DNA of 10,026 bases from Pseudomonadota bacterium (GTDB lineage Bacteria > Desulfobacterota > WTBG01 > CAIYCZ01), in NCBI GenBank assembly GCA_026388865.1, contig JAPLIX010000385.1, forward strand, positions 1 through 10,026, written 5' to 3'. The first letter of the stretch is position 1. The number at the start of each line of letters is the position of its first letter. A program made the translations under genes and the position numbers. Under the pieces are notes generated by a model. It searched no databases. It saw only the letters and a program-made list of their open reading frames with translations, and was not told the origin of the DNA. Below are positions 1 to 5,572 of this stretch, one piece after another.

Positions 1-296
1 TCTTTAATTTTTTTTGCCACTTCTATGGTATCGTATGCCTGGTAATGCCAGTGAATGGGCATGCCGATAACCTTTACCTTTTTATCCTTCAGCCACTCGA
101 CGAGAGAGAAGGTCTGGTCTTCAATCCATTCGACACCCAGATGTATAATCTGCGATGAGTAGCCGTTTCTGTTCAGGTAGTCGGACATGGCAAAAATGCC
201 CATGGGCATGAAGGTGATGTTCATGAACTCGCCAAGCGGCTTGTAGAAGCTGCTTTTCTTGGGTACATGCACAAAAAGAAAATCGATCTGTTCCAC
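1..296 (-). CDS. B12-binding radical SAM protein, N-terminal part (runs off the left edge)
   Basis: This is the first 98 codons of a gene that continues beyond base 1. The start is a GTG at 296-294, chosen because an AAGGAG Shine-Dalgarno lies 8 bases upstream and the frame is open from there to the edge. The peptide begins VEQIDFLFVHVPKK and contains MPMGIFAMSDYLNRNGY and IIHLGVEW. This fits the opening beta strand, the 'P-x-G-x-x-x-x-x-x-L' helix and the second strand of the cobalamin-binding (Rossmann-like) domain that precedes the radical SAM domain in B12-binding radical SAM enzymes. The expected CxxxCxxC cluster motif lies outside the window, so the radical SAM part is inferred. It is co-oriented with the dehydratase/synthase cluster but separated from it by about 520 bases of repeat-rich DNA, so co-transcription is uncertain. 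It was too short for conventional ORF calling because it uses GTG and is partial. Confidence 0.72.
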   Translation of the reverse strand, partial: MEQIDFLFVHVPKKSSFYKPLGEFMNITFMPMGIFAMSDYLNRNGYSSQIIHLGVEWIEDQTFSLVEWLKDKKVKVIGMPIHWHYQAYDTIEVAKKIK

Positions 297-304
297 GGAA
301 TGGT

Positions 305-310
305 CTCCTT
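305..310 (-). promoter_or_regulatory. Ribosome binding site of the left-edge radical SAM gene
   Basis: AAGGAG on the minus strand, 8 bases before the GTG at 296-294. It is the main evidence that this GTG is the start. Confidence 0.7.
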
Positions 311-323
311 TAACGTTGCGGAG

Positions 324-485
324 TTAAGCAGGCTGTTGAAAAACACCCAGCTGCTTCGTTGCGCTCATCCTTCGTCATTGCGACGTACAGTAACGTACGC
401 CTCATTCCTCACGATTTCGCGCGCCTTGCATCCGGATGTTTTTGACCAGCCTGGGAGAAAACGACTTTTTCAACGACCTGTTAGA
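324..485. repeat. Intergenic hairpin (REP/MITE-like) element with inverted ends
   Basis: The left end contains AGCAGGCTGTTGAAAAA. The right end contains CTTTTTCAACGACCTGTT, which is nearly its reverse complement. The arms continue to pair imperfectly inwards to a centre near 384-399 (CGTAC, 6 bases, GTACG). The right side carries two copies of the end-like motif TTTTTNANCNNCCTG, at about 439-454 and 466-480, so the element is asymmetric. It contains no credible reading frame. I recall elements of this general form (ends with TTGAAAAA, interior with GTACG and GCGCGCCTTGCAT) as abundant intergenic repeats in deltaproteobacterial genomes; that is memory, not a search. It lies just upstream of the left-edge radical SAM gene. 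Confidence 0.6.
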
Positions 486-575
486 GTTCAGGAGCCGGTA
501 ACTCAAGAACCTGCTTTGTTTATAAAGGTCTTCTTCCAAACGTGTGGGCACAATGTATCACACAACAGTCGTTGA

Positions 576-796
576 GCGACGCAGGGGTTTTCAACACCAC
601 AACAATATTTGTGTGTGCCTGCATCACGACCCCGGCAGCTTGCGTATCGTGCACGGGTCCCGAACGCTTTCGGGATTCCAGAGCCTTCGACAGAGGCTAA
701 TGCAATGGGGTCTGGCAGGAGAAAATTCGCAAGGCACCTGCCGTTCCACCAAGTGCTCAACCGAATCTGTTGTGGTTAAGAAAATCCCTGCGTCGC
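576..796. repeat. 221-bp element bounded by 29-bp inverted repeats, internally structured
   Basis: The 29 bases at 576-604 (starting GCGACGCAGGGGTTTTC) match the reverse complement of 768-796 (starting GCGACGCAGGGATTTTC) at 25 of 29 positions. Between the arms are at least three further hairpins: 658-675 (TCCCGAA/TTCGGGA around CGCT), 682-698 (AGCCT/AGGCT) and 714-742 (GGCAGG/CCTGCC). No frame inside looks like a protein, and no clear target-site duplication is visible at the edges. This fits a miniature inverted-repeat transposable element or a degenerate insertion-sequence remnant. A structured non-coding RNA is a less likely alternative. The remaining bases of the 311-819 gap outside this element and the 324-485 repeat hold nothing I recognise. 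Confidence 0.5.
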
Positions 797-819
797 TATT
801 AATCAGCATTAAGTACAAC

Positions 820-1332
820 TCACTTTGAAGAAGGCCCGTTTTTAATTTCTTCTTCAAGGAATTTCAGCAGCCCGCCCTTTTTCAGCACGCATTTGATGTA
901 CTCCGGCAGGGGACTGCAGGGAAGCGCCCAGCCCTGATGCGTGCTTCTTACCTCAAGCTTTTCAAGGTCAATAACAAGCGGCTCTCCCTGGACGGCTTTT
1001 TTTGCTATGCCCGGACAGGTTATGAGATAAATCCCCTGGTTCGTCAAGTTACGGAAGAAAATACGGGCAAACGACTCGGCAACTATTGCCCGGATGCCGT
1101 TATAGGCGAATGACCGGGCAGATGATTCCCTGCTTGATCCGCAGCCGAAGTTTCTGCCGGCAACGATAATATCATCTTTTGCCATCCGGGAAAAGAAATC
1201 CTCTGCGCCTTTGGACAGCCCTGAAGCAATCCGGTCTTTCTTCAGGCTGAAGTAGTCCGGTGGATGAAGGATGTCCGTATTGACATGATCTCCCAGGAGA
1301 AATGCGTTTCCGGTGAATGATTTTTCAAGCAT
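820..1332 (-). CDS. 3-isopropylmalate/homoaconitate dehydratase-like small subunit (LeuD/HacB family)
   Basis: This 170-residue protein is the swivelling small subunit that pairs with the large subunit encoded just upstream to make a [4Fe-4S] hydro-lyase, isomerising a 2-alkylmalate/homocitrate-type acid via dehydration and rehydration. Visible family motifs are GDHVNTDILHP (residues 14-24), the substrate-binding signature GRNFGCGSSRE (59-69) and ARIFFRNLTNQGI (89-101). The length is normal for the archaeal-type LeuD family. The loop after NTDILHP reads YFSL (27-30), where characterised enzymes have YLRT (isopropylmalate) or YLVY (homoaconitate), so the substrate is open. The ATG at 1332 is the natural start, but no good Shine-Dalgarno precedes it. 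It is separated from the large-subunit gene by 84 bases occupied mostly by a palindromic repeat. The family is secure; the substrate is not. Confidence 0.88.
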   Translation of the reverse strand: MLEKSFTGNAFLLGDHVNTDILHPPDYFSLKKDRIASGLSKGAEDFFSRMAKDDIIVAGRNFGCGSSRESSARSFAYNGIRAIVAESFARIFFRNLTNQGIYLITCPGIAKKAVQGEPLVIDLEKLEVRSTHQGWALPCSPLPEYIKCVLKKGGLLKFLEEEIKNGPSSK

Positions 1333-1351
1333 ACGTTAGATTTTAAGTTTT

Positions 1352-1414
1352 GGACGCAGATGCCCGCAGATTATAAGGATTTTTATCTGCGAAGATCAGC
1401 GTAAATCCGCGTCC
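1352..1414. repeat. Palindromic intergenic repeat built on CGCAGAT units
   Basis: The 63-bp segment starts GGACGCAGAT and ends ATCCGCGTCC. It is an imperfect palindrome in which the unit CGCAGAT recurs at about 11-bp spacing on the left arm, and its complements (ATCTGCG, ATCAGCG, ATCCGCG) recur on the right. It fills most of the gap between the two hydro-lyase subunit genes and would form a hairpin in the shared transcript. I recall the same GACGCAGAT...ATCTGCGTC form as a dispersed intergenic repeat in many bacterial genomes; this has not been searched. Confidence 0.6.
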
Positions 1415-1416
1415 TG

Positions 1417-2622
1417 TTAAAAATATTTTCTCGGGTCAGTGATTTTTCCTTCAACAGCCGATGCTGCTGCCGTGGCAGTTGAGCAGAGAAAGACCCGGCT
1501 GCCTTTGCCGCCCATCCTGCCGTCAAAATTCCGATTCGAGGTGGCAAGGCAGGTTTCCCCCTCGGCAATGATTCCCTTATCAATTTTTCCGCACGGGCCG
1601 CAGCTCGGGTTGCAAATGGCGGCGCCGGCTTCTATGAGTGTCTGCATGTAGCCTTTTTCCATGGCCTGCAGATAAATCCTGTTTGAAGATGGAATAACAA
1701 CAAGCCGGCAGTAGGGCGCTGCTTTTTTCCCGTTAAGGATTTCCGCGGCAATCCGCAGGTCTTCAACCCTCCCCCCCGTACAGGAGCCGATATACACCTG
1801 ATCAACATGCTCTCCTGCCACATCGCCGACCGGCACTGCATGGCTTGGGTGCGGAGGAATGGCAACCTGCGGAGCAAGAGAGGATACGTCGAGCGTTATC
1901 TCCCGTTCATACACCGGCTGTTCTGGTACGGTGACAGCAGCGTAATTATCAGCACCTTTTTCTTTCAGATAAGATTGCGTTATTGCATCGGGGATAAATA
2001 TGCCCGCCTTTGCCCCGCCCTCCACCACCATGTTTGAGATGGAGAAACGGCTGTCCATGGTGATGCCGTTTTTAGTGCTGTCCACAAACTCAAGCGACCG
2101 GTAGAGCGCCCCGTCTTCTTCCAGGTCTGCAAGCACCTTTAATATTATGTCTTTCCCAAGGATGAGCGGGCCTTGAGTGCCGGTGAAGGTTATTTTAACA
2201 CACTCCGGGACCTTGAGCCAGATATTGCCGGTAATGAGGCCGTATAAAACATCCGTTGAGCCCATGCCGGTTGCAAGGCAGCCGAGCGCTCCAGCCATAA
2301 CAGTATGCGAGTCTGCGCCGATCACGAGCTTTCCCGGAACAACCGCGGGATGCTCAACCAGCAGCTGATGGCAGATGCCGGAAAAGAGCTCGAGGTTGTT
2401 CACCTCCTGCTCCCTGCAGAAATCGAGAAATTTTTTAAGTATGTTGGCCCGCTCTTCAGAAGCGGGCGGAGCAAAGTGGTCAGCGGTGAACAGCGCCTTC
2501 TCTTTATCCCAGATCTTTCCCTTGAGACGATTAAAATCGTCAACAAGGAGTGCGGTGGTGGCATCGTGGCCGAGAATAAAATCGAGATAAAACTCCGCGT
2601 AGTCGTTCTCGGCGAAGCACAC
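1417..2622 (-). CDS. 3-isopropylmalate/homoaconitate dehydratase-like large subunit (LeuC/HacA family), N-terminus apparently short
   Basis: This is the catalytic, [4Fe-4S]-carrying subunit of an aconitase-superfamily hydro-lyase. The three cluster ligands are visible as C281 (IGSCTGG) and C341/C344 (NPSCGPCGK). GADSHT is at 102-107 and the C-terminal SNRNF at 362-366, all aconitase-family signatures. The sequence begins VCFAENDYAEFYLDFILGHDATT, which corresponds to about residue 20 of typical family members. The usual opening TIAEKI-type helix is missing. The only conventional in-frame start is the GTG at 2622, which has no convincing Shine-Dalgarno. Eight more codons (PANHKTVS) are open upstream before a TAA at 2649-2647, and they look like a continuation of the domain. 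The gene therefore appears 5'-truncated, or it starts unusually. It follows the synthase gene by 57 bases and precedes the small subunit, as in leucine and homocitrate chain-elongation operons. Confidence 0.85.
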   Translation of the reverse strand: MCFAENDYAEFYLDFILGHDATTALLVDDFNRLKGKIWDKEKALFTADHFAPPASEERANILKKFLDFCREQEVNNLELFSGICHQLLVEHPAVVPGKLVIGADSHTVMAGALGCLATGMGSTDVLYGLITGNIWLKVPECVKITFTGTQGPLILGKDIILKVLADLEEDGALYRSLEFVDSTKNGITMDSRFSISNMVVEGGAKAGIFIPDAITQSYLKEKGADNYAAVTVPEQPVYEREITLDVSSLAPQVAIPPHPSHAVPVGDVAGEHVDQVYIGSCTGGRVEDLRIAAEILNGKKAAPYCRLVVIPSSNRIYLQAMEKGYMQTLIEAGAAICNPSCGPCGKIDKGIIAEGETCLATSNRNFDGRMGGKGSRVFLCSTATAAASAVEGKITDPRKYF

Positions 2623-2679
2623 TGATACGGTCTTGTGGTTTGCGGGTTAATAGCAACTAAACAGCGATAATGAAGTGCG

Positions 2680-3960
2680 CTACTCTGTGGCGTACAGAGA
2701 GGAGTTGTCTTCAAGATAGCGGGAAGCCATTCCCTTCTGCTCGCCTTTCCGCGATTGATTGAGCACTCTGTTGACGATGTTCCAGAACACGCGCTCATCA
2801 AATCCGAGATGCTTCTGGTTGAAGACCTCAACGATATTTTTCATGAACTGAAAGGCCCCCTTGGAATCGCTCTCCTTTTCCCTTTTAACATCTGCAACAA
2901 TGCGGTCAATCTCAGATGCCTTGGCCTCAATTCCCTGTTCCTGCAGCAGGCGCCGCACCAGAGCACGGCCCGAGTGCTTTCCCAGGACAAAGGCCCGGTC
3001 TCTGCCGACCTCTTCCGGCCGGATAGGTTCATAGGTTTCGAGATTTTTCAGAATCCCGTCCACGTGAATGCCGGACTCGTGCCTGAAGGCATTATAGCCG
3101 ACGACTGATTTGTTGGGTGCAATAATGATCCCGGAGTAATCTTCAACGAGCTTTGAGAGGGGATAGATCTTGTCGGTATTTATGTGATGTTTGATTTTGA
3201 GCAGGTTTCCCGCCGCCATCACCACTTCTTCCAGGGAAGCGTTTCCTGCCCGCTCGCCGATGCCGTTGACGGTCAGGGTCGGATATTCCACGCCCGCTTC
3301 AATGGCCGCGAGCGTGTTGGCGGTGGCAAGGCCAAAATCATCGTGGCAGTGAATGCCGAAGCGGATCTTTTCTTTCATCTTCTGCCGGATGGTGAGGCAG
3401 AGATCACGTATTCCCTGAGGGGTGAGAACCGAGACGGTATCGCAGATGATAATTTTATCCGCGCCGGCACGCGCCACCCGGTCAAAGAGCGGAATAATAA
3501 AGTCCATGTCAGCCCGGGCCGTGTCTTCGGCCACAAAATCCACCACCATGCCGTGGCTGACTGCATATTCAACCGACTGGAGGGCCCGCTCTTCCGCCTC
3601 TGCACGGGTGGTGCTGAATTTATAGTTGAGATGGATGTCACTGACCGGCGTAAACAGAAATGCTTCCCGCGCTCCGCAGCTCAGCGCTACATCCACATCC
3701 TGTTTTTTTGCCCGGATAGAGACTGCCAGGTTGATCTCCCATTTCCTGCTGAGGATATTCTTTATGTTCTTTGATTCATTGAGAGAAACGATGGGCAGCC
3801 CGACATCTACCGTATCGATGCCTGCTTCCTCCATCGCCTCAATGAGCCTGATTTTTTCCCTGCAGGAAAAGAAGACTCCGGGAGCCTGCTCGCCGTCGCG
3901 AAGGGTCTCATCAATGATATATATTTCTTTTGCCCTGGTTTCTTCCATAGTATCCCCCAT
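2680..3960 (-). CDS. Homocitrate synthase/2-isopropylmalate synthase-like DRE-TIM metallolyase (NifV/LeuA family)
   Basis: This enzyme family condenses acetyl-CoA with a 2-oxoacid, using a divalent metal in a TIM barrel. The key motifs are present: DETLRDGEQAPG (17-28, with catalytic R21 and metal-binding D22), HCHDDFG (204-210, metal-binding histidines), NGIGERAGN (232-240) and HESGIHVDG (294-302). At 426 residues it is longer than typical NifV (about 380) but lacks the roughly 120-residue LeuA allosteric domain, so leucine feedback is unlikely. HESGIHVDG and DGEQAPG look more NifV/homocitrate-synthase-like than LeuA-like. A Re-citrate synthase, citramalate synthase or specialised alkylmalate synthase cannot be excluded. 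Two starts are possible: ATG at 3960, or ATG at 3948 (residue 5), the latter preceded by GGGGG. It is followed at 57 bases by the hydro-lyase large subunit, which would act on its product. Confidence 0.87.
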   Translation of the reverse strand: MGDTMEETRAKEIYIIDETLRDGEQAPGVFFSCREKIRLIEAMEEAGIDTVDVGLPIVSLNESKNIKNILSRKWEINLAVSIRAKKQDVDVALSCGAREAFLFTPVSDIHLNYKFSTTRAEAEERALQSVEYAVSHGMVVDFVAEDTARADMDFIIPLFDRVARAGADKIIICDTVSVLTPQGIRDLCLTIRQKMKEKIRFGIHCHDDFGLATANTLAAIEAGVEYPTLTVNGIGERAGNASLEEVVMAAGNLLKIKHHINTDKIYPLSKLVEDYSGIIIAPNKSVVGYNAFRHESGIHVDGILKNLETYEPIRPEEVGRDRAFVLGKHSGRALVRRLLQEQGIEAKASEIDRIVADVKREKESDSKGAFQFMKNIVEVFNQKHLGFDERVFWNIVNRVLNQSRKGEQKGMASRYLEDNSSLYATE

Positions 3961-4010
3961 TGATTATAAAGACCGGGAACACCGGCTGCGGCTCTGCGTT
4001 TCCGGCGGTT

Positions 4011-4700
4011 TCATGGTGCTGCAGCGTTTATTTTAAATTTTCCAAACTTCGGCGTCCGCGTTACCCGCATCACGTTAAAATACTGCCAGGGATCAAGCGG
4101 CGTTGACCAGTGCGGGTATTTTTTGCACCAGTCCTCTGCCATCTGGAAGTCCTCCCGGGTGAGGTTGTGCGGGTAGTGAAAGGTCGGGCTCAGGTAATCA
4201 CCTGAAGCGCCCATAAAGACGATGTCTTCCGGTTTTGATACGGCAAAAAGCGGCGTCTCAGGATAAATCCGTATGCCGAAGACGGTGAGAATATTGTCCG
4301 GCTGCGGCATGCTTTCCAGGAACTTAAAACCATCGGTGACAGTCTCCCTGGTTTCTCCCGGGCCGCCCAAAAGAAGCTGAAATGAGGTGGCAATGCCGGC
4401 TTTTTTATAACAGGCAGAGGCCCGGGCAATATCCGCCTGGGTGAAGCCTTTTCCCATTCGCTCCAGCATCTCCTCGGAGGCAACATCAATCCCCACGTCC
4501 GCCCCGATGCAGCCCGAGCGCGCCATCAGCGCAGCCATGTCATCAGAGATGCCCACCGGGTTCACGTTGGCGTACCACTTGATCGTAACTTCCCTGCGGA
4601 TGATCTCTTCGCATAGTGCGCAGGCATGGTCCACGGGGAAGTTAAAGACGCTGTCAACAAAGAAAAAATAGTCAAGGTTCCAGAACCTCTTTGCTTCCAC
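4011..4700 (-). CDS. B12-binding radical SAM protein, C-terminal part (separated from its N-terminal part by a frameshift)
   Basis: This open frame holds the second half of a radical SAM TIM barrel. It has no cluster motif of its own, which lies in the overlapping upstream frame. Landmarks are YFFFVDSVFNFP (11-22), KWYANVNP (41-48), GADVGIDVASEEMLERMGKG (67-86) and QLLLGGPGET (108-117), the usual order of strands after the CxxxCxxC motif in B12-binding radical SAM proteins. The apparent start is a GTG at 4700-4698, with a TGA two codons before it in frame. That GTG probably lies inside the original gene rather than being a true start. Combined with the upstream part the protein would be about 455 residues, close to the family's normal size. 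The stop is 50 bases before the synthase gene, so both belong to one transcription unit. Alone, this fragment should be inactive. Confidence 0.75.
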   Translation of the reverse strand: MEAKRFWNLDYFFFVDSVFNFPVDHACALCEEIIRREVTIKWYANVNPVGISDDMAALMARSGCIGADVGIDVASEEMLERMGKGFTQADIARASACYKKAGIATSFQLLLGGPGETRETVTDGFKFLESMPQPDNILTVFGIRIYPETPLFAVSKPEDIVFMGASGDYLSPTFHYPHNLTREDFQMAEDWCKKYPHWSTPLDPWQYFNVMRVTRTPKFGKFKINAAAP

Positions 4701-5373
4701 GATTCAGACGGTAGGTTTTGCCGTCAATCCGCGGATGCTCGCAATAGATGCACTTAAAGGCACAGCCCCGCTTGGTCTGGAGGCCGATATAACCTTTTTT
4801 CTGGATATACTTTTTATAATCAAGCAGATCAAACGCTGCCGGCGGCATCATTTCCAGATCAGGTATGAGCTGCGGTGGGTTGCCGGTATAGCTCCCGTTT
4901 GCCTGATAAACAAGGCCCGCGATATGCTCATAGGATGAGCCTTCGGTGAGGGCACGAGCCAGCTGCACGCAGGCTATTTCGCCCTCACCCTGGATGCCGA
5001 ACTCGATGCCAAGGTATTTCAATGCTTCTACCGGAAACAAAGAATATCCCGGGCCGCCGACAACAAACGGAACCTCGGTGAGCGTCTTTAAAAAAGTAAC
5101 TACTTCCCTGATGTCAGGAAGGTAGTAGCGCAGCGCCGACATGCAGGTATTGTCAATATTGCGGATGGACAGCCCGACAAGCTGAGGCTTGAATTCCTTA
5201 ATGGTCTCCTGGAATATTCTCTGCTCTTCTTTTTGCGAAAAGAGAAACATCCGGTCAATAACCCTGATGTCATGCCCCGCCTTTCTCAGGCTTGAAGCAA
5301 CAAGCGATAGACCGAGAGGAGCGGCAGGTATGGGCCAGCGCTCCTGGTTGGTATTTATTAAAAGTATTCTCAT
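4672..5373 (-). CDS. B12-binding radical SAM protein, N-terminal part with intact cluster motif (frameshifted)
   Basis: The first 130 or so residues form a cobalamin-binding-type domain: MRILLINTNQ, the PLGLSLVASSLRKAGHDIRVID segment at 19-40, VVGGPGYS (104-111) and GEGE (129-132). The usual DxHxxG histidine ligand is absent, as in many members of this class. The radical SAM [4Fe-4S] motif follows as C204, C208 and C211 (GCAFKCIYCEHP). After TYRL the frame turns into GSKEVLEP and stops at 4672, while the rest of the barrel continues in another frame (4011-4700). About ten residues of the expected sequence between TYRL and YFFFVDS are also missing. I start at ATG 5373 rather than GTG 5379 because GAGAGGG (5385-5379) sits five bases upstream. 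It is the first gene of the cluster. The substrate is unknown; members of this class act in lipid, cofactor and natural-product pathways. Confidence 0.78.
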   Translation of the reverse strand: MRILLINTNQERWPIPAAPLGLSLVASSLRKAGHDIRVIDRMFLFSQKEEQRIFQETIKEFKPQLVGLSIRNIDNTCMSALRYYLPDIREVVTFLKTLTEVPFVVGGPGYSLFPVEALKYLGIEFGIQGEGEIACVQLARALTEGSSYEHIAGLVYQANGSYTGNPPQLIPDLEMMPPAAFDLLDYKKYIQKKGYIGLQTKRGCAFKCIYCEHPRIDGKTYRLNRGSKEVLEP

Positions 5374-5378
5374 CAGCA

Positions 5379-5385
5379 CCCTCTC
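5379..5385 (-). promoter_or_regulatory. Ribosome binding site selecting ATG 5373
   Basis: GAGAGGG on the minus strand, five bases before the ATG at 5373-5371. It overlaps the alternative GTG at 5379, which makes that upstream start unlikely. Confidence 0.55.
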
Positions 5386-5415
5386 AGATCCATAAAAACC
5401 GATAGCGATAAATAC

Positions 5416-5437
5416 TTTACATGTAAACCATTTACAT
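5416..5437. promoter_or_regulatory. Candidate operator: overlapping TTTACAT palindromes
   Basis: 5416-5427 is a perfect 12-bp palindrome, TTTACATGTAAA. It shares its right half with a second inverted repeat at 5421-5437, ATGTAAA-CCA-TTTACAT. Three copies of the heptamer in alternating orientation within 22 bp, between a TTGACA box and the first gene of the radical SAM cluster, are typical of a dimeric repressor site near a transcription start. No regulator gene is visible in the window, so its identity is unknown. Confidence 0.4.
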
Positions 5438-5467
5438 ATAAGTAATCGTTTTGCCTTGATTTGTCAA
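5438..5467 (-). promoter_or_regulatory. Candidate promoter of the radical SAM/synthase/hydro-lyase cluster
   Basis: On the minus strand a perfect TTGACA (-35) lies at 5467-5462. At a 17-base spacer the -10 position would be TACTTA (5444-5439), a poor match to TATAAT. The surrounding AT-rich sequence and the palindromes directly downstream support promoter function, but the -10 is weak and the call is tentative. The rest of the 5374-5572 gap shows nothing firm. Confidence 0.35.
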
Positions 5468-5572
5468 CAAAAAACTATTGCATGGATATCTGTCTGAAAT
5501 TGCTTGACTTAATACATGTGGCTTGCTGTTGGGGCGGGAGACTTTCCCTGCAGCGAGGGGTCGGGAAGGGTT

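Noticed and set aside
324..796. CRISPR array or integron attachment sites in the left gap
   Set aside because: The repeats are inverted pairs rather than regularly spaced direct repeats, and no cas genes or integrase are nearby.
544..828. Overlapping ORFs on both strands between the left-edge radical SAM gene and the small hydro-lyase subunit
   Set aside because: They lie across the inverted-repeat element, resemble no protein family, and are explained by the low stop density of the repeat.
3184..3774. 196-codon plus-strand ORF opposite the synthase gene
   Set aside because: It is antisense to a confidently identified enzyme, has no ribosome binding site or family motif, and is a shadow of that gene's codon bias.
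5421..5437. BirA-type biotin operator
   Set aside because: The half-sites resemble TGTAAACC/GGTTTACA, but the spacing is 3 bases rather than the roughly 15 of biotin operators, and no biotin genes are present.
5525..5572. Possible rho-independent terminator after the DHH gene
   Set aside because: Only 4-bp stems can be drawn (CCCT/AGGG, GGGA/TCCC), and no T-run follows in the direction of transcription.
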